Of a stretch of 64,000 nucleotides of DNA, positions 18,061-26,226 are shown in pieces. Numbering within the stretch: position 1 is the stretch's first letter; every line of letters starts with the position of its first letter. The position numbers and the translations under genes were made by a program. Under the pieces are notes generated by a model, which worked only from the letters and a program-made list of their open reading frames with translations, was not told the DNA's origin and did no database searches. Location: positions 139,512,426-139,576,425 of the forward strand of contig BSWB01000004.1 in the NCBI GenBank assembly GCA_033239125.1, written 5' to 3'. Origin of the DNA: Fagopyrum homotropicum (lineage: Eukaryota; Streptophyta; Magnoliopsida; Caryophyllales; Polygonaceae).

Positions 18061-18161
18061 CTTGGTCTAGACCGAGCCGGTACGGTTTGCTCTTGGGGCG
18101 ATTGCCCCGTTTCATCTAACCACTCTACTTGAGTGACTTTTGCAGGTTCTTTCTTAGGTAT

Positions 18162-21100
18162 ATGCGAAGAACCCGCGCTGGGAAGGAAATCGTTCCTTAC
18201 GATCCCGAACCAGAAAAGACATACAAGCGATGCTTAAGAGAAGCGAAGATGGCCCAACAAGACGATCGCGATCTTGCGGCCCAATTGAAAGAGGCGCTAG
18301 AGCTGCTATGCCTCAGCAAGGAAGAACTCAGGCAAGAGAAAGAAGAGAATCGCACCAAGAATGCAGCAATCGAAGCTGAGATAGCAGTCATACGAAACCA
18401 GATTCTACTTCGACCGAGGGAAGATCCTCCTGTGGATCCTCGACCGATGCAGGATCCAGTAGTTGACCCGCGACCGAGGCAGATTCCAGTACCTGACGCC
18501 CCGGCCGATGTACTTCCACCTCGGATGCCAGTCCGAGATGTTCTTCTTGCAGGAATCCCACAAACCCTAGGTCAAAGGATGGACCCTAATCAACAGCTGA
18601 GGCGTCCAGGAGTGAACCTAGGAGATCCAGCGGATCATGACTACGAACTTCGACCGCAAGTTCTGGCCATGATTCGCCAATGCCAATTCGGAGGGCTAGA
18701 GAAAGAGTCGCCGCATCAACATCTTCAAAACTACGAGATCTTGATGGAAACCTTGCGACCCCCCAGAATTGAGAATAACAACTACAAGCTAAGACCTTTT
18801 TACTTTTCTTTAAAAGATAGAGCTCTTACTTGGTATCAATCTCTTCCTCCAGGAAAAATTAGCACATGGGAGGAGATGACTACGGAATTCTTGACCAAAT
18901 TCTTTCCCCCCTCAAAGACCGCTGAAATGAGAGGGAAGATCAACGCTTTCATTATGAAGGACAAGGAGAGCTTGTCCAAATCTTGGGAGCGGTTCAAGGA
19001 TATCCTCTTGGACTGCCCACATCATGGGATTCCAAAGATCGAGTTGTTGGAGATCTACTTCAAAGGGCTGGACGGAAGCACCCAGTTCAATCTCCAACTA
19101 CTCTCCGCCGGTACCTTCATGGACATGGCGATTGATGAGGCTTGGGACTTCATTGAGAAGCAAGCCTTGCACATGGAGAAATATACCCACCAAGGAGCTG
19201 AAGGTGGAGTTAAAAGAGTCAACTTTCAAGAGACTCAATCCAACAACAATCAACTCACATCTTTGACGAATGACGTGAAGCAATTGAAGGAGCTCTTGAT
19301 GGCTCAAACTAAGAAGGAAGAGCAAGGGCAGAGGAACAACAACAATAACGGGTACCGTAACAACAACAACGGTCCCCGAAACAACAACTACAACAACAAC
19401 AATAGAGGATCTAATAGCAATAACTGGAGGGCGAATAACCAAAACTACGGTAACAATCATTCAAACTCCAACTCTAATGATTCCTCTAACCCTTTCCTCT
19501 CTTCCCCTTCTTCTTCTTCTACTCCATTGAAAAGCCAAGGGCAAGGATCAAGTTCGTCTCAGCCAGAAAAGAAAGACGGAGTTCTGGAGGCAATCATGAT
19601 AAAGCTTAGCGCTATGGAGAATTCTATGACTTCATTTTCGAGGGCCCAAAAGTCCTTCGAACAACAACTTGCTAATAAGGCGAATGAAGCGCCAAGAGAT
19701 CCAGGGAAGCTTCCAGCAAAGACGGAAACTAACCCTAAGGGCCAATGCATGGCCATAACGACGAGGAGTGGACTCAAAACTGCAGATCCAGTACCTCGCT
19801 CGACGCAGACCACCTCGGTCCAGATCCAGTCGAAGAACACCTCGACCGAGATGCCAACCGAGGCGGAGCAACAGAAAGCAGGAGAGACGACAGAAACTTA
19901 TGTTCCACCTCCTGCATACAAACCACCACTCCCGTTCCCTCAGTCCAGAGCCAGAGCACATCTAGACAAGCACTTTGGTAAGTTTCTTGACTTGATGAAT
20001 AAGCTACATATTAATATTCCTTTCCTTGATGCTATTTTAGGTATGCCCGCCTATGGGAAATTCTTAAAAGAAATCTTATCAAGGAAGAGGAAACTGGAGG
20101 ATGTTGGTGAAGTTAGGATGACATCTAAATCTTCGGAGCTTATCAAAATCATGAAGGAAAAGATGCCACCTAAGTTGAGAGATCCCGGCTCATTTTGTAT
20201 TCCCATTCAAGTTGGGGATGTCACTTGTGAAGCCCTTTGTGATCTAGGAGCCAGCGTGACCATCATCCCGCTGGAGCTATGCACGAAGATCGGTCTTGGA
20301 GAGCCCAAGCCGGTCAAGATTCGACTTTACATGGCGGATCGCTCCATTACCCATCCCGTGGGCATTTTGGAGGACGTTCCGGTCAAGTTAGGTAACTTCT
20401 ATCTACCCATAGATTTTGTTGTACTTGACATTCCCGCAGATTATCCTGTTTCTATTATTCTCGGGAGACCATTTCTAGCAACTTCGGGTTGCAACGTGGA
20501 TTGCAAGAACGCCAAGTTGAAATTCAACATTGGTGGCGATGAGGTGGAATTCGCACTACTTGCAGCCATGAAAGGGGAGCAGCTAACTGATGATATCTTC
20601 AACATCTACGATGAAGAAGAATCAAGAGAATTGGTGAGCTCTATCCTTGTTAATGATCCACTCGAAAGAGTTATTAGCTTCAGTTTAATGGAGGAAGGTA
20701 TAGATGCTTCTTGTGATGCAGATATACGGAGCTTGAAGGCACTGGAAGAGGATCCAGGAGCTATAATTGAGAAGCTAATCCAGGAGACGAAGATCTCCAG
20801 TCTCGGATCCAGTAGCAGTACCTCGACCGAGGCACTTTCTGGACTGAGCGAGGTGACTGAAGAACACATCGGTCAACGCCTATGCGCCTCGACCGAGGTC
20901 GATGGCGAGACGATTCTAACTGAGACTGCATCGAGTCCAGTTTCTGACACCACTCCACTGGAAGGAGGAAGCAGAGATCCCTCCCAGAAAGCACCCCTAG
21001 TTGTGGAGCTTAAACAACTCCCTAGTCACTTGAGAATTCTAATGGAAGATAATCATAAGACTTCACGGGAACCTCAAAGACGGTTAAATCCGATCATGAA

Positions 21101-22514
21101 AGAGGTTGTGAAGAAGGAAGTTCTTAAGTTGTTGGATGCAGATATTATTTATCCTATCTCGGACAGCAAGTGGGTTAGCCCGGTGCATGTCGTTCCGAAG
21201 AAAGGAGGGATGACCGTTGTGACGAATAAGAACAACGAGTTGATCCCAACGAGGACCGTTACGGGCTGGAGAGTTTGCATCGATTATAGGAAGCTGAACA
21301 CGGCAACTCGGAAGGATCATTTTCCGCTTCCCTTCATCGATCAAATGCTCGAACGGTTGGCCCAGCATTCACACTTTTGCTACTTGGACGGCTATAGTGG
21401 GTTCTTCCAAATTCCTATCCATCCGGATGATCAGGAGAAGACCACTTTCACTTGTCCTTGGGGGACGTTTGCCTATCGGAGGATGCCATTTGGATTGTGC
21501 AATGCGCCCGCTACCTTCCAGCGATGCATGATGGCTATCTTTTCCGAGTACATAGAGGAGATCATGGAGGTATTCATGGATGACTTTTCTGTATATGGCT
21601 CCTCTTTTGATGATTGCCTATCTAACCTTTCTCTAGTGCTTAAAAGATGTGAAGACACTAACCTTGTTTTAAATTGGGAGAAGTGTCATTTTATGGTTAA
21701 TGAAGGCATTGTGCTAGGACACCTCGTTTCTAATCGAGGTATTGAGGTCGATCGAGCTAAGATCGAAACTATTGAGAAACTCCCTCCTCCTTGTTCTGTT
21801 AAAGGTGTGAGGAGTTTTCTCGGGCATGCAGGTTTCTACAGGAGATTCATCAAGGACTTCTCTAAGATTTCTAAACCTCTAACTAACCTCTTGAATAAAG
21901 ATGTTGTTTTTGAGTTTTCGCAGGAGTGTCTTGATGCTTTTTACAGGATTAAGGAAGCGTTGATCTCTGCTCCTATTATCCAACCTCCTGATTGGACCTT
22001 GCCCTTTGAGGTCATGTGTGACGCTAGTGATGTAGCCGTAGGAGCGGTGCTTGGACAGAAGAAAGATGGACGGACCACCGCCATTTATTATGCTAGCAAA
22101 ACGCTAGATGAAGCACAACGCAACTACGCTACCACCGAGAAGGAGTTATTGGCGGTTGTATATGCTTTCGAGAAGTTTCGTTCCTATCTAGTAGGAGCGA
22201 AAGTCATTGTCTACACCGACCACGCAGCCATTCGTTACTTGTTGGCTAAGAAAGATGCCAAGCCGCGCCTTATTCGATGGATTCTCCTGCTCCAAGAGTT
22301 TGACCTAGAGATCCGCGATAAGAAAGGATCCGAGAACTCAGTTGCGGATCACCTCAGCCGGCTACCGGAATCCTCCCGCGAGACGGATAACCCACCCATA
22401 GACGATTCATTCCCCGATGAGCACTTACACTTGTTGGAGCGGTTGATGGATCTACTTACTTCACCCCACGATGGAGGTGAAGTATGGGGTGAGGGCGCCT
22501 CCTACCTCGTTTGA
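18162..22514 (+). CDS. Gag-protease-RT-RNase H polyprotein of B1, integrase deleted
   Basis: About 1450 residues from ATG 18162 (MRRTRAGKE), which aligns with the A1 start; in-frame upstream codons start only at a TTG. Domains: coiled coil; Gag core with WYQSLP near 224 and CPHHGI; Asn-rich linker; protease DLGAS near 694 and ILGRPFL; RT FMDDF near 1138; RNase H MCDASD near 1285 and YTDHAA. After the RNase H tail the ORF jumps to a remnant of the integrase C-terminus (EVWGE) and stops, so the zinc domain and DDE core are absent. B3 has the same junction. A second in-frame deletion removes about 62 residues between protease and RT (SHLR joined to ILMED) compared with B3. Palindromes lie inside the coding region at 18407-18512, 19795-19866 and 20818-20905. 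No stop is present. Confidence 0.93.
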   Translation: MRRTRAGKEIVPYDPEPEKTYKRCLREAKMAQQDDRDLAAQLKEALELLCLSKEELRQEKEENRTKNAAIEAEIAVIRNQILLRPREDPPVDPRPMQDPVVDPRPRQIPVPDAPADVLPPRMPVRDVLLAGIPQTLGQRMDPNQQLRRPGVNLGDPADHDYELRPQVLAMIRQCQFGGLEKESPHQHLQNYEILMETLRPPRIENNNYKLRPFYFSLKDRALTWYQSLPPGKISTWEEMTTEFLTKFFPPSKTAEMRGKINAFIMKDKESLSKSWERFKDILLDCPHHGIPKIELLEIYFKGLDGSTQFNLQLLSAGTFMDMAIDEAWDFIEKQALHMEKYTHQGAEGGVKRVNFQETQSNNNQLTSLTNDVKQLKELLMAQTKKEEQGQRNNNNNGYRNNNNGPRNNNYNNNNRGSNSNNWRANNQNYGNNHSNSNSNDSSNPFLSSPSSSSTPLKSQGQGSSSSQPEKKDGVLEAIMIKLSAMENSMTSFSRAQKSFEQQLANKANEAPRDPGKLPAKTETNPKGQCMAITTRSGLKTADPVPRSTQTTSVQIQSKNTSTEMPTEAEQQKAGETTETYVPPPAYKPPLPFPQSRARAHLDKHFGKFLDLMNKLHINIPFLDAILGMPAYGKFLKEILSRKRKLEDVGEVRMTSKSSELIKIMKEKMPPKLRDPGSFCIPIQVGDVTCEALCDLGASVTIIPLELCTKIGLGEPKPVKIRLYMADRSITHPVGILEDVPVKLGNFYLPIDFVVLDIPADYPVSIILGRPFLATSGCNVDCKNAKLKFNIGGDEVEFALLAAMKGEQLTDDIFNIYDEEESRELVSSILVNDPLERVISFSLMEEGIDASCDADIRSLKALEEDPGAIIEKLIQETKISSLGSSSSTSTEALSGLSEVTEEHIGQRLCASTEVDGETILTETASSPVSDTTPLEGGSRDPSQKAPLVVELKQLPSHLRILMEDNHKTSREPQRRLNPIMKEVVKKEVLKLLDADIIYPISDSKWVSPVHVVPKKGGMTVVTNKNNELIPTRTVTGWRVCIDYRKLNTATRKDHFPLPFIDQMLERLAQHSHFCYLDGYSGFFQIPIHPDDQEKTTFTCPWGTFAYRRMPFGLCNAPATFQRCMMAIFSEYIEEIMEVFMDDFSVYGSSFDDCLSNLSLVLKRCEDTNLVLNWEKCHFMVNEGIVLGHLVSNRGIEVDRAKIETIEKLPPPCSVKGVRSFLGHAGFYRRFIKDFSKISKPLTNLLNKDVVFEFSQECLDAFYRIKEALISAPIIQPPDWTLPFEVMCDASDVAVGAVLGQKKDGRTTAIYYASKTLDEAQRNYATTEKELLAVVYAFEKFRSYLVGAKVIVYTDHAAIRYLLAKKDAKPRLIRWILLLQEFDLEIRDKKGSENSVADHLSRLPESSRETDNPPIDDSFPDEHLHLLERLMDLLTSPHDGGEVWGEGASYLV
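18407..18512 (+). repeat. Family-B motif repeats in gag N-terminal coding region
   Basis: Several CGACCGAGG-type half palindromes spaced by GATCC-containing words encode an Asp/Pro/Arg-rich linker (RPRQDP-like). The equivalent part of B3 (54670-54745) also carries CCTCGGTCGAGG. Family A has no such motif here, so this cluster looks family-specific in position. Confidence 0.7.
19795..19866 (+). repeat. Family-B motif repeats in gag-protease linker
   Basis: Contains CACCTCGGTCCAG, ACCTCGACCGAG and ACCGAGGC within the coding frame. The B3 equivalent is at 53305-53395. Confidence 0.75.
20818..20905 (+). repeat. Family-B palindrome cluster in protease-RT linker (B1)
   Basis: CCTCGACCGAGG occurs twice, with GAGCGAGGTG and CATCGGTC half sites. 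The position is equivalent to the family-A clusters at 8054-8215 and 15475-15645, and all are in coding sequence. Confidence 0.85.
22465..22496 (+). other. Inverted repeat at the integrase deletion junction
   Basis: TCACCCCA and TGGGGTGA form 8-bp arms spanning the point where RNase H sequence is joined to the integrase tail. The right arm overlaps a PPT-like AAGTATGGGG word. B3 shows the same arrangement near 50510-50545. Confidence 0.6.
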
Positions 22515-23311
22515 GACGCATCATGGTCCAGCTAGCGACCTTCAATCAAGCGCTTCTTGGGAGGCAACCCAAGGTATTGCTTTCTTTTCCCGTTTTGTAG
22601 TCTAGCTTAGATAGATTTTGTTTTTGTTTTGCTTTGCTTTGTTTCTGGCGTTCTGGACAGACAACAGGGAATATCTAAGGAAGGAACATAACTGGAAGGA
22701 CGGAAGTTCAAGATTCTGAGAAGATAGAAGCATCTCGGTTACTGTCAGAGCACCTCGACCGAGTTGATTCTTGAGCAACCGAGGCGACTAGGGTTTCTGC
22801 AGAACCACCTCGGTCCATACCACCTCGGTCCAGTCGAGACCATCTCGACCGAGGTGACAGTAGATCCAGGAACAGTATAAAAAGGGAAAAATTTTTATTT
22901 TTCACTTTTTACTTTACCCAACTCGACCGCGGCGACTTCCACTTCGCTCCTTCTCAAATCTTGCCTGTTTTCAAAGATTTCTGCTTCTAAACTATGATTG
23001 AAGGGTAGAGGAACCGATTGCAACAACAGATCTGCAAAGAAATCGAGCGAATCGACCGAAACGAGGTAAAACAAGTCGAAACCCTAACTCGTTCGTTCGC
23101 TTTGATTTGGGCTTTGGTTGCCCCTGATTCTGCTGAGAAAGGATTTAAGTACCCCATAGGAAGCAATTGTAGTGATTTCTGGGGGAGAAGAACTGAATTT
23201 CTGAGAATTGGAATCGTAACTGCTGCGCCTCGGTCCAGTCGAACTGCATCTCGACCGAGGTGTTCTTGAGTCTTGTCAGCAACCGAGGTGGTCTGACAGT
23301 GTTGAGTAAGA
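22515..23311 (+). promoter_or_regulatory. B1 pol-env spacer with putative internal promoter
   Basis: TATAAAAAGG (22876-22885) lies 436 nt before the env-like ATG at 23312. Family-B palindromes fill the 140 bp upstream (22735-22860), including CATCTCGACCGAGGTG. A further group lies in the leader next to the ATG (23224-23295). The arrangement copies the LTR and is matched in families A and C. I infer a second promoter; the transcript start is not shown. Confidence 0.65.
22557..22574 (+). other. Conserved post-pol hairpin (B1)
   Basis: CTTGGGAGGCAACCCAAG, a perfect 6-bp stem with a 6-nt loop, preceded by AAGCGCTT and followed by GTATTG. It lies about 45 nt after the gag-pol stop, in a position conserved in all copies. 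Confidence 0.8.
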
Positions 23312-24742
23312 ATGAGTTCCGATCATCGTCTAGCCCTGAGAGACAGATCCTCACCCTCCCCTTCTTCCTCTTCTTCCCGTCCTTACCGCCCGGTTATCCA
23401 CGAGAGATGCCGGGTAGACTATGAGCGGATAGCTAGCCGTCCAGTTATCGCACCACGATTTCTGGACGTGTCGGCTTTTGATTGCCTAGGGTTAGATGCT
23501 GACCTTAGGAGGATGATTGCTACTACCGGGCTGGATCAGTTTACTGAGATCCGAGCCCCAGCTTACTTGGAGCCGACCTTAGAGTTTGTTAGCTCCTTCT
23601 CCTACCTCCCCACAGACCGGTCTGTGAAGTACCGGTTGATGAACCGGAACTTCATAGTTCCTTTAGAGATATGGAGAGAGATTTTTGGTTTCTCTGAGCC
23701 CACCGCCACTGATTTCCCCTCCCGATCCGTAGCTAGGGAGTTCTGGGGGCAGATTGCCCATATTACCGAGCACGCAGACAGATGGCGCCTTGGAGATTCC
23801 AGGGAGAAGGTCATCTTTCATCCGGCCTTCAGACTAGCCCACAGGATTTTCAGCGAGACACTTCTGGCGCGTACTGAGACGCCCCAGAAGATCAGACAGG
23901 GCGAGCTCTTCAGCCTCTACTGCATGGTTACAGGAGGTTTCCCAGACTTTGGCTTGCTCCTGGCAGAGGATCTGCAAAGGATCAAGGCCAAGGCGAAGGG
24001 AGACATTTGCTGCGGAGGTCTAGTCACCCATATCGCTACCTACCACGGGATGGACCTCAGTGTTTGCACGATGGCGGCGGCTCCGAAGCCGCTGGGATTA
24101 CAGGAGATGATCACACGGAGGATTCTGGTTCCCCGTGGTTTGACCACTCCATACGTCGCCATGCCTTGGGAGCGGACTGCACCTCAGGGGATCCGCTGGT
24201 CTGCTCAGTTCACAGTCTTTGATCCGCATTATTGGCAGACAGCATGGGCTCCACTGATGGAGGATCACAGAGAGGCAGCAGCTGCCCCTGCTGAGGAGGA
24301 GGAGGATGACGACGACGAGGAGACGTTGGATGAGAGAGAGGGTGGTGTCCCGATGGATACAGGGACAAATACTGCAGGGACGAGCGCGCCACCGATTATA
24401 GACTTGGACGACGAGGAGGATACTGAGCCTGCACCTGCTGCACCTCCCGCTAGATCTGCTAGGCGTCGGACACGCCGCCATAGAGATTCTGAGGTTCATC
24501 GCCGGATCGACGACCTGACAGATCAGATGATAGACTCTTATGCTGCCCTTACTGTGGACATGCATGAGAGATTTGCTGCCCAGGACCGACACATTGACCG
24601 CTGGACTCATCAGATGTTAGAGGAGCAGCACTATCAGCGCAAGATGATGGAGCTCCAGTTCCAGCAGACTATGGGCTATCCGTTCGACCCGGCTCAGTAT
24701 CCGTATGTGCCACCACCACCACCACCGGATCGAGACTATTGA
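23312..24742 (+). CDS. Env-like (ATHILA second-ORF) protein of B1
   Basis: Intact 476-residue ORF starting MSSDHR. The core (about 25-300) aligns with the A and C proteins through RTETPQKIRQGELF and CCGGLVTHIA, then an acidic region (EEEDDDDEE), a basic stretch (RRRTRRHRD) and a helical C-terminus ending in a proline run. No signal peptide or membrane segment is seen. The N-terminus is shorter and less basic than in A and C, with the strongest basic patch near residue 385. Function unknown; the acidic-basic layout suits a nuclear or nucleic-acid-binding protein as well as anything. It follows its own putative promoter. Confidence 0.88.
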   Translation: MSSDHRLALRDRSSPSPSSSSSRPYRPVIHERCRVDYERIASRPVIAPRFLDVSAFDCLGLDADLRRMIATTGLDQFTEIRAPAYLEPTLEFVSSFSYLPTDRSVKYRLMNRNFIVPLEIWREIFGFSEPTATDFPSRSVAREFWGQIAHITEHADRWRLGDSREKVIFHPAFRLAHRIFSETLLARTETPQKIRQGELFSLYCMVTGGFPDFGLLLAEDLQRIKAKAKGDICCGGLVTHIATYHGMDLSVCTMAAAPKPLGLQEMITRRILVPRGLTTPYVAMPWERTAPQGIRWSAQFTVFDPHYWQTAWAPLMEDHREAAAAPAEEEEDDDDEETLDEREGGVPMDTGTNTAGTSAPPIIDLDDEEDTEPAPAAPPARSARRRTRRHRDSEVHRRIDDLTDQMIDSYAALTVDMHERFAAQDRHIDRWTHQMLEEQHYQRKMMELQFQQTMGYPFDPAQYPYVPPPPPPDRDY

Positions 24743-26226
24743 GGAGCTGCAGGATTTTCTTTATTCTATTTTTATGCATTTCAGCTTTTTATCCGGTGAG
24801 TACTCTTGTCTCTAGACTTTTTATTTGACCCACTGGGACAGTGTGTCCCAAGTATGGGGTATTTGTACTTATCTGACTACGTGATGTATTTATTCGACTA
24901 CCTTTTGACGTATGACACTTTATTTATCGGATATTTTCATATTTTTGCTTCAGTTGCCTTTATATGATTATCTGATATTACATGCATACCTACAGGTTAT
25001 TTGATTGAAAAAAACGTTGAAACCGAGAAAAAAAAAATGGTTTTAAAAAATTTTTTTTGACCTCGACCGGGGAGATTCTGGCCAAACGAGGCATTTCACC
25101 TCGGTTGAACCAAGAACACCTCGACCGAGGTAGGTTACTGAGAGTTTTCGAAAACGATTTTTTGTGTTACTTATCTAGATATGATCTCATTGAAGATTCT
25201 GTTTACCTACTGGTTTTAAATTCTTTATGTGTTTGAAAGGTTTTATAATATGTTTAAGTTGCTAAATGCTTTGTTTGAAATTATTGGCATGTTTATTACT
25301 TTGTTTTTATCCAAATTATGTTGAATTTGAAGGTTGACACCGCAGGTTAAGTTCTCTCACTTTCTTCTTGGAAAGACCAAGGCAATTCATTCTCTTCTTC
25401 TTCTTCTTGATCATGCTTAGCCCCTCATATGCATTTTGCCTCCCTTTACCTATCCGGGAATTTGGAAGCAAGCGAAGTGGTGAAAGCAAGTGGAGTTAAA
25501 GTTGAGAAGTGGCTGGAAGTGAAAGTGTTAGAAAGCAATAATAGGTTTGGGGAAGTCAATCATGAAGATGAGTAACTCGGCACCATTCACATAGCCGGGT
25601 GTTTGTGTCTTGCCAAAGTCGGATTGAGCGATATTCCTAACGGGTCATGGTATGTGCATCAAGGGTTTGATGCATCTCGAGAAATTGATGATTGCAGATT
25701 TCCTAGGCTTCGGTTATTGTGCACCTCTGTCCATGCATCCCAAAAAGTAAAGTAAAAAGAAAAAGTGTGAAATAAGCAAAGCTTATTGGTGGAAGATGTT
25801 GCAAGTCAAAGTGAAAGTGAAGTTCATCCTTTTCCCGGATTCTAGCACCACATTACCTTACATACATCCCTACCCTACACGTTTCTTGACCTTTCTTTTG
25901 GGAAGCCCTTGAGACCTTGAGCTTGTTGATTGACTTAGCGGTTTAAATCGGATTATACATGATTAATTTTGATAATTCTGATTTATTATGCATTCTATGA
26001 TTTTATGCAAAGATGAACAACTTTCCTATATTTATAAAATGTTTTGATCATGTTGAGTTTTTAAATTCCAGGAAGTACTCTCTTAGAGTGATCTATGGTA
26101 GTTGCACACCATAAAATGTTTTTGAAACACTTTTTCATTGATTTTTATGACCTATAATCCATTCTACCTTGTCTTCTATATGAGGAACTTGCTTGGGGAC
26201 AAGTAAGGGCTAAGTATGGGGTATTT
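24743..26226 (+). other. B1 3' untranslated region with duplicated PPT module
   Basis: Non-coding. The first module at 24834-24861 is a perfect inverted repeat, TGGGACA-GTG-TGTCCCA, followed by AGTATGGGGT. The second module at 26193-26226 (GGGGACAAG...AAGTATGGGG) abuts the LTR and is the likely plus-strand primer. Family-B palindromes lie at 25062-25132. Block 25544-25735 is conserved across all families here and holds a hairpin GCATCAA-GGGT-TTGATGC. Confidence 0.8.
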
